NCBI GenBank assembly: GCA_949825065.1
Contig: OX463854.1
Coordinates: 13,057,112-13,121,111, forward strand
Reading direction: 5' to 3'
Source: Odontocerum albicorne
Lineage: Eukaryota; Arthropoda; Insecta; Trichoptera; Odontoceridae
DNA: 64,000 bases
Shown here: in pieces, positions 24,237 to 36,668 of the stretch
How the letters are laid out: every line of letters starts with the position of its first letter
Position numbering within the stretch: position 1 is the stretch's first letter
Notes under the pieces: model-generated
Databases searched by the model: none
The model's input: the letters and a program-made list of their open reading frames with translations, nothing else
Told to the model about the DNA's origin: nothing
Made by a program: the position numbers and the translations under genes

Positions 24237-25689
24237 CTACAACCCAGGTCGGGTCTTGGCCTCCCTTAAAGCACGCCTCCATGACTGGCGGTCCTGTGCT
24301 GCTGTTCGCCAGTTCTGGATGCCAATGAGCTGCGCATCCCTATTGACACCATCCAGCCATCGAAGCTTCGGCCTTCCTGGCTTTCTTCGACCCCCCGGTG
24401 TGCCATTCAAGAGCCCTCTCGGAATGTCTTCCTCACTCATTCGCTGCACGTGTCCAGCCCACCTGAGTCTCCCAATTAAAATCTCTTGTGTTATGGTAGG
24501 GTCTCCATACAGACCGTACAGCTCCTGATTATACCTGATACGCCATTCTCCGTCATTGCAAATGGGGCCATATATTTTGCGCAGAATCTTCCTCTCAAAT
24601 GTCCCTAGAGCCCTCATGTCCACTCTACTTAGAGTCCAACATTCTGAGCCATAGGTGAGCACAGGTCGGATGAGTGTTTTATAAAGTAGAGTTTTGGTTT
24701 TTCTAGAGAGATGTCGTGATTTCATGTACCTCTGCAAAATAGCATCGGTTTGCAGCTATTAATCTTCGATTTATTTCAGTGGAAACATCGTTCTTACTTG
24801 TCACCATGGTACCGAGATACACAAATTCAGAAACGGTTTGGAAGGTAAAGTTGTCTATTTGTAGACTTATTGGGTTTTGGCGTCCATTTACGGGCATATA
24901 TTTTGTTTTGGTCTCACTGACTACTAAGCCTAGGTTTTTTGCTGATGCTGCTAGTGCTCGGAAGGCATTTATAAGTTCATGTTCCGACCTCGCTATGATG
25001 TCAATGTCATCTGCATAAGCCAGGAGCTGCACAGATTTACTGAATATATGGCCTGTTGTTTGTATGCCGCTATCCCTAATGGCCTTTTCCAAAGCCATAT
25101 TAAACAGCGTACACGCCAAAGCATCTCCTTGTCTAAGTCCATTAAATGTTTTAAGAGGTTCAGACAGATCCTTTTGCACTCTGACACGGCACTCAACGTT
25201 GGACATTGTAAGCCTGACTAGGTTAATGAGTTTGACAGGAATATTAAATTCAGCCATAGCTTCATAGAGTTTTGTCCTATTGACCGTGTCGTAGGCAGCC
25301 TTAAAGTCTATGAAGAGGTGGTATGTATCAATGTTGAACTCTACAGTCTTTTCCAATATATGTGTAAGTGAAAATATTTGATCTATTGTTGACCTTCCCC
25401 TACGAAATCCAGTTTGGTATTTTCCAATTATGCATTCGGAGTATTTCTGCAATCTATTACAAAGAATGTTTGAGAGTATTTTATATGCTATATTTAAAAG
25501 GGTGATACCCCTATAATTGGAGCAACTCATGGGGTCTCCTTTTTTGAGCAGGGGACATATTATACCACAATTCCACTCATTTGGTAGTATTTCGTAGCGC
25601 CAGATGTCACAGATGATTTTGTGAATATGATTGTGGAGAGCCTCGCCACCATGCTTGAACACCACGGAGGTAGTCTTTGTAAAATACAT
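24237..25689 (-). pseudogene. 5'-truncated LINE reverse transcriptase (RTE-like), frameshifted
   Basis: A non-LTR retrotransposon RT that would copy its RNA at a nicked target. The first open frame (25689 down to 24703) holds FKHGGEALH, then CSNYRGITLLN (RT fingers), YQTGFRRGRST, FIDFKAAYDTV (motif A with the catalytic Asp), GLRQGDALA (motif B) and LAYADDIDII (YADD, motif C). A frameshift near 24735 moves to the second frame (24737-24237) with LTYGSECWTLSR, RRLRWAGHVQRM-type sequence and a basic GRRKPGRPKLRWLD tail. The endonuclease and N-terminal half are absent: similarity begins abruptly near 25665, the usual 5' truncation of LINE insertions. The catalytic core itself looks intact. A SINE copy follows the stop almost at once. 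The clade is inferred from motif style. Confidence 0.9.
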
Positions 25690-26164
25690 TGGAAGTGATA
25701 TTGTGTAATAAAACTGCGTGATACTGCATTTTAATATAATAGATTGTTATTATTAAATATGTCTGGCCAATTAACGAAGCTTATCAATACATTTTTTTCA
25801 TATGTTGTTACAAACATAAAAATAAAATAAACTTGGTTATCAGAGATTATTCTCAGAAGAGTTTTGTTTTTATGTTATGTTACAATAACTCTCGTATTTA
25901 TTTATAAGATAACATTAACACGATAACTCCGGGTAATTATTCTCATTATTATTCAACATAATATAGTATGTTTTTCACCTACACACATACGAAACATTCG
26001 AAAAAAATTCACGGAACAAAATTTAATTAAATTTTGATAACGTTTTTATACGCATTTTACTTTTGGATGATTTTATTATTTTTATTTTTTAACTTATTCC
26101 TATGGATCTAAATGTTTTGATTCTAAATTCGCGTCAGATATTTTACAAATTATTTATACTATAA
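25690..26164. other. AT-rich DNA upstream of the LINE
   Basis: Nothing was recognised. Confidence 0.4.
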
Positions 26165-26345
26165 ATACATTCTCGTACATCACGCCATCTCCCTGGTGGA
26201 CAAGACAGAAGACAGAGCGCCAGGCTTTCTTATTTCGACACACATTCGCCTCTTCGACATCCATACAACTTTTACAATTCTCTGAACTTCTACGTTTCCT
26301 TCTTTCTATATATCATTCACTTGATCCAACTATACTTTCTTTAGT
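26165..26345 (-). repeat. LINE 3'-end fragment
   Basis: The minus strand carries atagttggatcaagtgaatg and ends ccaccagggagatggcgtga, the shared LINE terminus. Confidence 0.5.
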
Positions 26346-26649
26346 TTTTCTTTTTGACGCTGTCGACACAAATTTGCCCATTTAATTTATTTACTTTGTA
26401 TTTTTTCATTAATTCGTTTCACTTTTATACTTATAATTAGTGCCACTATTAGAGTAATAAGTGTTTAACCCAACGCGTCCAAACATTATAATATAATATA
26501 TAGTATTATATATGAGGAATAAAATACAGTTCCTTTCACCGATTATTTATAACACATAACTGAGGAAAGTGATGATTTTAATAATTTCGTATCTTCAAAT
26601 TGAAAAAAATCTTTAACAAGGTGCGACACTGAAGTAAGGAGCTTTAGAG
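26346..26649. other. AT-rich intergenic DNA
   Basis: Nothing was recognised. Confidence 0.4.
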
Positions 26650-27560
26650 GTTTCCACATAGGCAATATTTGTTAATTTTTTCATTCCATATGAAAAATTG
26701 GTTTTATCGAATTCCGTAAATTAATAATTAACAGCGGTGATGACATTTTGATTCGATGACGCTGCTTTTTCTCAACTGGGCCAATTTTTTATTCTCTGAA
26801 ACAGATAAAAGTTGAACGGGTTCTAATCTGAGGACTATGATGGATGAAGAACCCATTCGACGTTCATTTTATACAATTTAACCATTGTGACGGTCAGTTA
26901 GTAAGACAGCGCATTGTCCTAATAGAAGAGCACCGTTTTTGCACACCAATCTTGGCTGTTTTTCCTTCCATTTGTATTTTACACGGTTCAATAATGCCGC
27001 ATCATAAGCTTTCCTTAAAGTCGCCTTTTTTATAAGTGGTAAATCATGATGATTCCTTGGGAATAAAACAAAACTATCCATCACCGTCCCAGCTGACATA
27101 ATGAGTTTCGCCTTGTTTGGCGTACTTCCACCAGTCCATTATTTTTACTGCTGTTTGGACTCTGGAGTATTGAAGTGGCTGCAATTTTTGTTTACAGTAA
27201 ATTAACGCAAAAAGTTCTTCGGGTTGTGATTAAACATCACCAAACACTGCACTGAAATATCATTTCGAGTACGTTTGAGGTCGACTGTCAACAATCACGG
27301 TACATATTACGCAGACAGCTTTTAAATATTCAAATTTCCGTGAGGAATATTGTACACTCGTTTACTTGGGATGCTAGTCTCAACAATTATGCCCGCACAT
27401 ACTCGATGGACTTCCATTATGATTCCATAGATGTTTCAATGATTTTCTCCGTAGTGGACAAAATTTGGCGTCCAGAGCGTGATTTATCTTCAGTACACTT
27501 ATAACCACATTTCAACTCATTTATCCATAAGTAAAAAATCTTTAATGCTAGTGCAATGTC
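26650..27560 (-). pseudogene. mariner transposase, heavily mutated
   Basis: Reading from about 27555 down on the minus strand in shifting frames, one finds ELKCGYKCTEDKSRSGR (the end of the helix-turn-helix region and the linker before the catalytic core, cf. EDEPRSGRP), LHGNLN...YVPRLLTVDLKRTR (the (W/Y)VP(H/R)xL motif), TPESKQQ, GGSTPNKAK, MSAGTVM, a stretch ending NRVKYKWKEKQPRL and DLNPFNFYLF (position of the third catalytic acid), then a C-terminal FTEFDKTNFSYGMKKL. The order and spacing fit a mariner transposase of roughly normal length. Stops and frameshifts occur throughout, and the D(34)D residues cannot all be confirmed. No inverted terminal repeats were identified. It is an old copy. 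Confidence 0.8.
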
Positions 27561-28647
27561 CTCATGAATTTTATTCAACTCGACTTTGATAAGCGCGACG
27601 GTTTACTTAAAAAAAAAAAAACAAACGTTTAATGGCAGTACAGAACTCATTTTTCCATTGTTGCGATTTAACATATGTCTAAGGAATCTATTCAGATGAC
27701 TGTCACACGTTATTTACGCTTCGTATTTAACCGAAATATTGACTGACGTCATTTAAGGAATGATACTTTTTAAAAGTTATGTACTTTATAAAGTGGTGCC
27801 ATCTCATGGGAATTTACTAAACTTTTCAAACTACCCTCGTTAGTAAAATAGATGATTATATATATACAGTATATGTGATATATTATAAAATATAGATAAT
27901 GTATTAGGTAATAAGACAAATTAAAATGGAGAGTGGTTGATAGGATGAAACAAGTACGAAAATATACAATATAATACGCAATCTTAGCGATCGAGGATGA
28001 TTGTGACATTTCTTATAAATTGATAATGCCTGTGCATAAATTGGTTTCGATACGAGCAAGGTGTTGAATTTTTATTAATATTATCAAGACTTTCTTGATA
28101 GATAAACATTTCGAAGTTAAGGAAACCAAAGTTCAGAAAGTTCGCCAGGTTTAATATATTGAAGCTTTTCTGTTTGATGATATTTTAAAGCATTATTGTG
28201 TTGTTTTATAAACTTTTATTCAAAAATAGTAATAAGAATAAAACAAACATAAAAAATAAATAAGGACTTAGACAGAAACAAGTCTGGGAGTGCATTCCCC
28301 ATGAGTCGAGCCTAGGGTGTCAGCATACTCGTATTAAGCATGAATATCTACGTCAAGCGAAGGGATCATGACTAGAGATTCATTAATTTATTTATGTGGT
28401 ATTTTTTAACAAATTCGAATTAATTATTCGGAAATATTGAGAGTGTGCACGGGAGATGACATTATTGTCTGCCCCATTACTCAATCCATCTGGTTTAGAA
28501 CCACTTAAGAAGAACGCAACTCGGGATTTGTAATACTTGTACTACTTCACACATAGAAAGACAACAACACTTGCACGCTTCTAGCACATGTGGGATTTTT
28601 AACCAGACTGTGATTCTCTTTTTCGGGTACCATCGGGAAACAAATAC
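27561..28647. other. AT-rich intergenic DNA
   Basis: Nothing was recognised. Confidence 0.4.
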
Positions 28648-28772
28648 CTAGACTCACAATCATGTAAGAGATTCTACTTTGACCTAATACCTAGACACAC
28701 AATCATGTAAGAGATTCTACTTTGACCTAATACCTAGACACACAATCATGTAAGAGATTCTAATTTGACCTA
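28648..28772. repeat. 43-bp minisatellite, 3 copies
   Basis: The unit starts ctagacacacaatcatgtaa and ends tttgacctaatac; three nearly identical copies. Confidence 0.92.
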
Positions 28773-28880
28773 ATAGCGTTAATAAAACATTTTTAGTCAA
28801 TTTCAATATTTCAACGATCCACACCAATTAAGGTTCTTTTTGATAACAAAGCGAATTGAATAATTTCTTACTTTCATCGA

Positions 28881-28956
28881 CAAGTAACATTTAATGCTAT
28901 TCATTTTAATTACTATATCAAGTAACATTTAATGCTATTCATTTAATTAGCATATC
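28881..28956. repeat. 38-bp direct duplication
   Basis: caagtaacatttaatgctat begins at 28881 and again at 28919. Confidence 0.85.
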
Positions 28957-29524
28957 TTAATTAAACTCAAAAACATTTTAAATTTACCATTGAGATTAGT
29001 GGAAATTAAATTTAACATAAGATTTAAACTATTACAAAAAAAAAACAGGTATTTAAAAAAAAAGTTAGAATTAAAAAATAATATTTTATAAAATATTTAT
29101 ACGCAAAATATTATATATAATACTGTGTTGGTGCGCACTTTTAGGTTTTTCATTTTATTTATACGTTGACTATATAAGTGTTAAATGTAAATTAATACAT
29201 GGTATTGCGTCATTTTATGCTGAAAGTAGAGCTTGTATTAGAGTGAACAATATCGCGACTGAGTGGTTTAGTATTTCGAAAATAGTAAAGCAAGGATTGA
29301 ATACGACACCCTGATTGTTGGTATTTACACAGATTCATATGTTTACGAACTATAGGAATCAATAAGTGGCATACATATGTCGAATAAAATGTGTGACGAT
29401 TGCTGAATGCTGATGACTTTGAATGCTTTAGAAGTAAGACTAAAGAAAGATTAATGATTCATATTTTTGAAATGTGATATGTATTGGAGACTCTTGCGGG
29501 GTATTTCATGAACGGGACAAATGC
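28957..29524. other. AT-rich intergenic DNA
   Basis: Possibly includes unrecognisable upstream LINE sequence; nothing could be supported. Confidence 0.35.
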
Positions 29525-29860
29525 CTATACAAGACATGTGGGAGACCGATAGCCTAGAACAAAATCTCTCTGGAGAACCTCGGAAATGATAACACTGAGA
29601 TGTATAACCAGAAACACACTAAGATATAGAATCAGAAACACCGAAATAAGGAGAAAGTGTAGTACGAAAGACATCGTCAGGCGGGAAAGACAACGAAGGT
29701 GATACTGGAAAGAATATATAAACATAATGCAATACGACAGACTTACACGTGTCGCCCTTCAAGGGAACCCAGCCGGAAGAAGATTACCGGGAAGACCTCC
29801 GAAGAGATAGCGTGACAGCTGGCAATCCACGTCACAAGAAAGGGAACAAGCGGAACACAC
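29525..29860 (+). pseudogene. C-terminal relic of a LINE polyprotein
   Basis: In the plus strand a largely open frame reads LWRTSEMITLRCITRNTLR, then RETQRRW-like basic sequence, DRLTRVALQGNPAGRRLP and GRPPKRW followed by SWQSTSQ. The order L-[RK]-x-x-E-x-x-x-LR, then D-R-L-x-R-x-A-x-x-G-x-P-x-G-R-x-P-GRPPKRW is the characteristic C-terminus of a group of insect LINE RT proteins, downstream of the polymerase domain. No YADD or palm motif could be traced upstream, so this is a severely 5'-truncated or decayed copy. The same GRP-K-RW block style closes the LINE at 24237. Confidence 0.6.
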
Positions 29861-31189
29861 AAATCATGATATATAGGAAGAGAAAGAAGAAGAAGACGAC
29901 AAATGCCTCTATTTTAGTAGAACATAACATCTCAGAGGTCCTTTCAAGAGTACAAATTCGTCGTATTCTTAATTTCGTTGGTCACATTTCGTGGGCACAG
30001 AGAAACTCATTGTAACTAGCAATGTGTAGGGTCGCAGGAGCACATTCTACTGGCCTAAGTTCGTCACTGACTCTTTGGACAGCAAAATACCCAGAGGGCT
30101 GAAGAATGATGGGCATATCTCAAAGTAATTTCAGTCTGGGTAACGTTCCTCAGCATTGAGTTCACGATACAGAGGAGATATATTACATAAATCAAATTAA
30201 AAATTCTTTCACATTTTAATTGAATATTGCTAGTTATATGAAAATATGAACGTTACGCTTTTACCTCAAAAGCATTGTTCATAAAATGCTTGTTTTCTAC
30301 GTCAGATGTTTATGTTCAAGAAAGTTTTTCTCTAAAAACTAAACTACTTAAAAAAAAGTGTAGCTGAGAGTGTTTTCACGAATATTTTAAGTCTAGGTAA
30401 TATTTTGTTTAGTACGTAGACCTTCAACTTATTTAAAAACCATTGTTATGTTAATTGATTCCTTAAAAAAATTGATAAGTAAAAACATCGCAAAATATTT
30501 ATTCTCAATTAAGAAAGAACAATTTATATTGAACTTACTCCATCTTGAAACTTAAGCTTAAAAGTAAATAAATCAAATCGACAGGAATATCATCTCCCAT
30601 TCCACAGGCCTCAGTATTTTCTTTCGTAAGAAAACAAAGGCATATTTCATAAAGTGTCAAACAACAAAATTTAAATAACCACGTTTTATAAGTCACCTAA
30701 CTTTCTGAGAATTCTAAAGAATAGCGTGGCTATACAGTAACTCGGAAATGTGAACTTAAATAAGAAAAATTAAAAAAATTCGCTCTTAAATTTCGATAAG
30801 TAAACCTATCATTGTCATTAAAGAAAACCTTCTCTACTTTTTGAACTTTCTCATGAAACACTTTATTTATTTTTTAGAAAAAGGAGAATGAATTACTTTG
30901 CATTTTACAAAGCAAAGAAGGCCAATTTTTCTTTTCAACTTGGTCTCAAGCAATAAGATAAATATTTCGTTCAGTTACTTGACATCTTTTATTGAAAATA
31001 TAAAACGAGAACAATATTTCACATTAAATATTTTTTTAATAGTCGATAGAGCAAGAAATTATCAGAAAAAGGTTAACGTTTTACTCTGTCTTCTCTTCTT
31101 TTTTATTAGAGACGGATGTTATAAGAAGACTTAAGAAATTGGTTTTGAAATGATTAAACCACATTGGTTGAAAATGATATGCAAAAAAA
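29861..31189. other. AT-rich intergenic DNA
   Basis: A 78-codon frame at 30898-31134 has no recognised motif. Nothing else was found. Confidence 0.35.
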
Positions 31190-31425
31190 TTACTGATAAA
31201 TATATTTTTCTGAAATAAATGGATAACAAGAAAGAAGTATAAAGTAGAAGGATAAAGTTGAAGTAGTTTTAACTAAGGGTAAGGTAAGAAGGGAGATGAG
31301 AAACACAAGAACTTGTATGTAGCAATAAATTGATGTGGGTGAAGCGAGAGCTGTGTGCAAGGATACAAAATCGTGGAAACATGCCCTCTCTGCATACCCT
31401 AAAATATACATGGCATGATGGTTTG
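31190..31425 (+). repeat. LINE 3'-end fragment
   Basis: Ends cataccctaaaatatacatg followed by gcatgatgg, a diverged form of the common LINE terminus. Confidence 0.4.
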
Positions 31426-33914
31426 TAAGCATGTTAATAAAAGCTTGATAAAAACACAATACTATTTAAATTAAAACGAAACAGAAAACTTATCATGGTT
31501 TATACTTATACACCGAAAGATTTAACCCCCGTTGTCTATATAAAACGACGTTCAACTTCCACTCGAAGGTTTCAGATCTCATTGTATCCGAACAAAAAAT
31601 GTGTAAATATAGTTAAAATACTCACGTGTGCTTCACGCATAGGTAAGAAGTGCTGCTGAATATTTAAGTGCGATAGTGTTGACAAAACACGCGATGATGA
31701 ACTGCAAGTTCCAACAATCTAAAGTTCTAACCAATTCTAAAGCCCAAAGGCTAAGAAAATGTTGTGTCTCTGCCACGCTCTTCGAAATGTCAAACGCTAG
31801 TTCTTATGTTTTGAGGGGCACTATAAGAACTATAGTTTGAATACAGATTGAACCTTTTAATTAATTATTTTTTTATCAAATGCACTAATGTACCTAAAAA
31901 CAATATTATAACATTCAAATATTGAGTGTTTCGTTCATTATAGAAAAGTAATCCTAACATTTATTAAAAAAAAACAGTTATAAGAATAACAATAAAAAAA
32001 CATATGACACAATAAAATAATTCAGATAACGCATATGTTAGCAAGATCACAAGTAAGATTGTTTACAAAAAATATGAACATTTTACAATACATACAGTTG
32101 ATTATACGATACAAGATCGTCTCGAATCAAGCTGTTGGCATCTCACAGTACCAAACGTTACTTTTGACATACATAAAATAATTAAACTAAACACCCTTAT
32201 TGCTCCACGAGGCACACAGGGATGCCACAACTTGTCTCGGCCTAAATATGTTCAGAATAGATGCGAGGCAGTGTTCTCAACACGTGACAATATCATTTCC
32301 AACACCTCGCACGTATCATGGTATTACGAGGATGCTGCAGTGTCAAAATATATTTTGACATACACTAATAAAATAGTATTATAATTATATTAATAAAAAT
32401 ATATTTTACGAGTATAAAGCACTGTTTAGAGAGCAAATTCTGCTAAAGAGTGCTCTAACTCGAGAATCAAACTCACTATCATAGAGATATTAACATTGTC
32501 TCAAAAACACATTGAGTATAAGGGTAGGAAGGCGATAGCTGTGAGCGTTAAATGAGAGACTTTCCCACATCTGCATTTGTTAAGAAAAATACGTTTTGTA
32601 AGAAAACCCCGGAAACTTACTAAAGAAGACGAACTTTAAAGAAACCTTTTGAGGTCTTCCGATACGTAATGTTAACACATTCGGGGTCAGGTGTAGTAGT
32701 GTACTGTTTGTGTGAAGTGTTCATATATAATGATGTATTTTGATAAAACCTTCCAAAAAGGGTTGTTTTTAAGTTTTAAGTGATTTCTAAAGCTGCATAC
32801 GCCACCCATATATTTTAGTCTAAGAGGCATATCATTCAAAGCCACAGAACCAACAATAGCGACAACACTTTCATTACAAAGTATTGTTTCAATAACCTAA
32901 ATGTTATCTACCAACTATTCTGATGCACCCTGGACCGATATATATGTGAGAAAGATATGCATAGTACGTTCACAAAATATGCATAGGCGAAAATTTGCAC
33001 ATTCTTCTCACTGTGTCTTCGACAAAACTGATACTCATATTGTGTTAATAAAGAAAGTTACCATACGGACATGTCACTCAAAATGAAAAAGCTAAATTTC
33101 ATGGGTCTGAAATCAATGCGAGCTGACCTTTTCTCGGCCATATGTTTAATAAAACTTTTAACCGACGTTTATCAAAGGTTTTTGTTTTAGCTTTGTTGAA
33201 CTCCATATAAGAATATTTAAGAAACAATCCTCAGAATTAGCGGAATAATAAAACCATGTATTATAAAGTATTTCAATAATTATTCCAAATGCTGAATGAT
33301 AATACAGTTATACGTGAACTCAATGTAATACCAAATGTGATTGTTTCAACACCACAGGGGTAGTTAATTGTAATTACGCAAATGCTTCTCTAACAAGATA
33401 TTCCAATTTGCAGCAAAAGCTTTGCATTGAGCGGATTTCCTTATTCAGTTCCTGCCTCAGGAGCAGAAAGCAGAGAAATCTTTGATGGTCAGGGGCGTAT
33501 TCAAGATATTTGCTTTTCAATTTATTGAATTTTGAAGTTCCATTCCCTAAAGTCCAATTTCATGATATATTAATCTAAAAATTTCTTATGATGTAAACAT
33601 TATTGGAAGAGAAGACGATGCTTGAGTTACGGAATTAAGATTCATACGGAATCTTGAACCAAATTTCCAACTCATGAAACCACAAACCACGTGGATAGAT
33701 AAGGGAGAAAGAGTTGTACAAAGAGAATTTGTGTATTAAGTAGCTAATTATTTTGAATTGATTACATTTTTGTTGTTAAAGGGACAGCTTGGCGAGTTTA
33801 TTGACTATAGCAAGCTTTTATAACAAATCAGAAAAATATCGAGGGGTTTTTAGTTTTTTTAAATGAGAAAATAATGAATTAATTTAATATGCGAAAAAAT
33901 CGATCAAGATACAG
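31426..33914. other. AT-rich intergenic DNA
   Basis: No gene was found. At about 32415-32475 there is a SINE-like scrap related to 2763-2820. Confidence 0.35.
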
Positions 33915-35283
33915 TACCCGGCGGTAAGTATTATAATATATATTGGGCTTAAGAAAGATACTGTCGGCCATAATCGGCTAGCTTCGGCTTTGTTGAGCGT
34001 CATCTCTGTCATTCGTAAAGTGTGTCAGACCTTTTCCTATTTTTTGGAACAATAAGACGTACACATTTGATTTCGTAAATCAATTATAATACATTACAAT
34101 CTTACCAGGTGTGACGCACCTCAGGTCAGCGGCTTCTATAGGGCAAGCACTCTTTTGATCTCAGGAGTTCGTAGGGTTATTGGTACTCTGAGTTACTCTT
34201 TCTCAATTCTCAGCGGGACAAGGGGCACAATTAAACGAGATATAATTTTAAAAACAAAACAGTTTATTATATAAATGGATTAATAAAAAAACTTGAACGT
34301 ATGTCAAGAAAAAAAAAGTTTAAAGTTCGGTTCCCGAATCAATGGCTCGTAGATTGTGTTGTGAATTCTAACAAAGGGGTTAACAATAGCAAATTTGAAT
34401 TTAAGTAAAGCCAGGGCTTAAGGTCCTGTCGAAATGCAGCATTAAATACAAGGAACAATATTCACCCAAAATTGAAGATGTCGTCCTGAAGCGTTTGTGA
34501 TACAGCAGAGAAAGTCAGCGAATAAGTCTGGCAGTATTCCGTGTGAGCAGCGTTGAACCAGCGTCCGTACCGCACCGCGTCTCGAATGGAAAAGGAAGCT
34601 GGAGAGCCATCCTCTCCCTATGCAAGGAAATCCCGAGAGAGAGGCGACAATTCTTTCCATCTCTCTCACCAATACGAGTGGCGCCATCGTGAACAAAAAT
34701 TGTACTTTACGATGTCGTCATTGCAAGATCATTACAGAAAAATGTAGACACAGACAGCCACCGGTGTCTCGACCCAAAAGCAGACTTTATTATCGAAACC
34801 TTTTATTTAAACAAACAATGACAATGGAATTCTTTACAATTCGGCACAGGGTTTTGGATATTTTATTATTCAATCCTCAACCGTTTGGATTTTAAGATAT
34901 CTTGCTATTATATTTTCAAGACAATAATTTTGTATTACTAAGAATTTGGGTGAGAGCCCGAGGGTGACCACCTAAGAGATTTTTATTGACCTAATCTTAC
35001 CTATAATATTCAAAAAATATTCTAAAAATATTTTGTTTACAAAGCAACCGCATGGTCGGTCATCGATCGGGACCACGTGTTTCATAAAACATGATATGTC
35101 GGAAATTTACAATATCGAGGACGTGAAGTATGCAATTTATCAAATATAGTCCTCACAAGTGGTACGTCGCAATTCGTCAGTCGTTGTCAAGTGACAGAGA
35201 CAACGCTCTACAAAGGCGAAGTTAGCCGATAATGGCCGACGGTCTCTTTCTTAATCCCGATAGTTATAACTTACCGCCGGGTA
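33915..35283. mobile_element. Palindromic TA-flanked MITE, split by a solo LTR
   Basis: Left end TACCCGGCGGTAAGT (33915) and right end ACTTACCGCCGGGTA (ending 35283) are inverted repeats. The match continues with interruptions for about 100 bp, so the element without the insertion is about 230 bp and almost entirely palindromic. A TA lies at both ends, consistent with the TA target duplication of Tc1/mariner-type elements. Arms share cggccat and atcggct. It has no coding capacity. The solo LTR occupies 34023-35157 with AGTG on both sides. Confidence 0.85.
34023..35157 (-). mobile_element. Solo LTR of the inner Gypsy family
   Basis: On the minus strand the LTR starts TGTGAGGACTATATTTGATA (inner element LTR: TGTCAGGACTGTATTTGATA) and ends AATAGGAAAAGGTCTGACA (inner: AATAGGAAAGAGGTGTGACA). 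Internal landmarks such as AATAAACTGTTT and a CCGCTGACCTGA-type block match in order. Length is about 1135 bp. AGTG flanks it at 34019-34022 and 35158-35161, a 4-bp target duplication. It arose by recombination between LTRs after insertion into the MITE. It is clearly more diverged than the 36669/45231 LTR pair. Confidence 0.9.
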
Positions 35284-35296
35284 CCATACGTTCAAA

Positions 35297-35300
35297 AGTG
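35297..35300. other. Target-site duplication of outer element (left), AGTG
   Basis: Matches AGTG at 56137-56140 directly after the 3' LTR. Confidence 0.9.
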
Positions 35301-36668
35301 TGTTAGGAGTATATTTATTCTCTCATAAAAAGCGGGTGAGAAGTTGAGAATATCCCATAAGGAAAAAATACGCGCGAAATGGAATTCCGTACGAACAGAA
35401 TTGAACCGTACTTTTCTTTGTTCTGATCTGGACGGATAAATAATGACGCATAATAGCGAGCCCGAGCGCGACGCAGTTGTAATTAGGTCAAAGAATGATG
35501 CAATCATCTTCCCGGTTCTAGAAGGTTATCGATTCAAAACAAACCGATATAAAGTTTCGTACATTGGCCGCAGCACTTGTAGTAAGAAATCGAATGCAGG
35601 TGACCTATTGGTTGAATCTTGTCCTATAAATGCCGCGAACCAATGAAATCTTAGCATAGGGACGCGTAGTGAATTGGTGTTTTTGGAACGACCGATAGAG
35701 TCGCGGGACGGTCATCCATTCCGTCCCCGACCGAGGCTAGCGCTTGACGGGCTGTTACAGCTCCTCCGTTTGGGAGATTACGAATTAATAATTAGTTTTT
35801 TTTGTTAAAGTTTATCGGTCAATTACCTTCAGTTCCGAGTAATCATCTCCTTCGGGGATCATACGAATTAATAATTGGTGTTTCGGGGAAGATTCTCCAA
35901 ACCACGTCGGTTTCGAGCCGTTGCGCGGATTACCGGCTTGGTAATACCGCACGAGGAACAATAATCTTGGATTATTATCGCTGTGATAATTGAGAGTCTG
36001 CTGAGGACCTCGAGCGACTACGATACGTGGTTGCTCAAATAACTGAGCCGCAGTTACTCCGCTTACCGCGCTTGCAGCAAGGAAGAAGTTCGTATCGGAG
36101 GGCGGGAAATTCCCAAGGGGAATTGTTGCGTCATCCTGATCTAAGGAGTCGTTCCGGCTTGGGCTGGTTTTGCTATCATCTGGCTTGCATCCACCGCTTC
36201 TGGGAGTATAGACATTACAGCTTCATTCTTTTTGGATATTCAGGTTATTTGGGGTAAGTGAATTCTTTATATTGTAACCTGCCATTGCTGGCTCTCATCG
36301 CCTCATATCCTTCTTTGTGTGTAATGAATATCGAACAGGAATCAATCTCTTATGCAAGCCCAATTGTTAGTCTGCCTACTCTGGTTTTTTGTAGTATGTT
36401 TTTTTTTTCTCGGCTTTAATGCGGAGTTTTTTTTAACAATATTGAATTAAATTAAACGAAGTGTTATCACCAATGTATGTCTTTTTCTGTTATTCACCTC
36501 GTCCACGGCTTGATGCCTTGGAGGCCTAGCATATCTCTTTTATTTTAGCCCATCGCGATCTGAGACAAAAGAGTACTTGTTCGTAATTTTCTTCATGTGC
36601 CGCTGAGGCCGGGGTAAGTGTAATTATTGTGAGAAAACCATTATTAAAATTGTGAAAATATTGTTGTC
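35301..36668 (+). repeat. Outer element 5' LTR, first part
   Basis: Corresponds to 54714-56077 of the 3' LTR; the remainder is at 46481-46539 after the inner insertion. A TATAAA at 35625-35630 is a candidate promoter. GTAAGT, a good 5' splice site, follows at about 36254; it is GTGAGT in the 3' LTR. Short frames inside the LTR recur identically in the 3' LTR and show no protein motif. Confidence 0.95.
36665..36668. other. Target-site duplication of inner element (left), TGTC
   Basis: Duplicated at 46477-46480. The uninterrupted sequence at the corresponding site of the outer 3' LTR is ttgttgtctttgttgaatgg, which confirms the insertion point. Confidence 0.95.

Noticed and set aside
36027..36257. 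76-codon frame repeated at 55436-55666
   Set aside because: The repetition only reflects the two LTR copies; no motif and no selection signal is visible.
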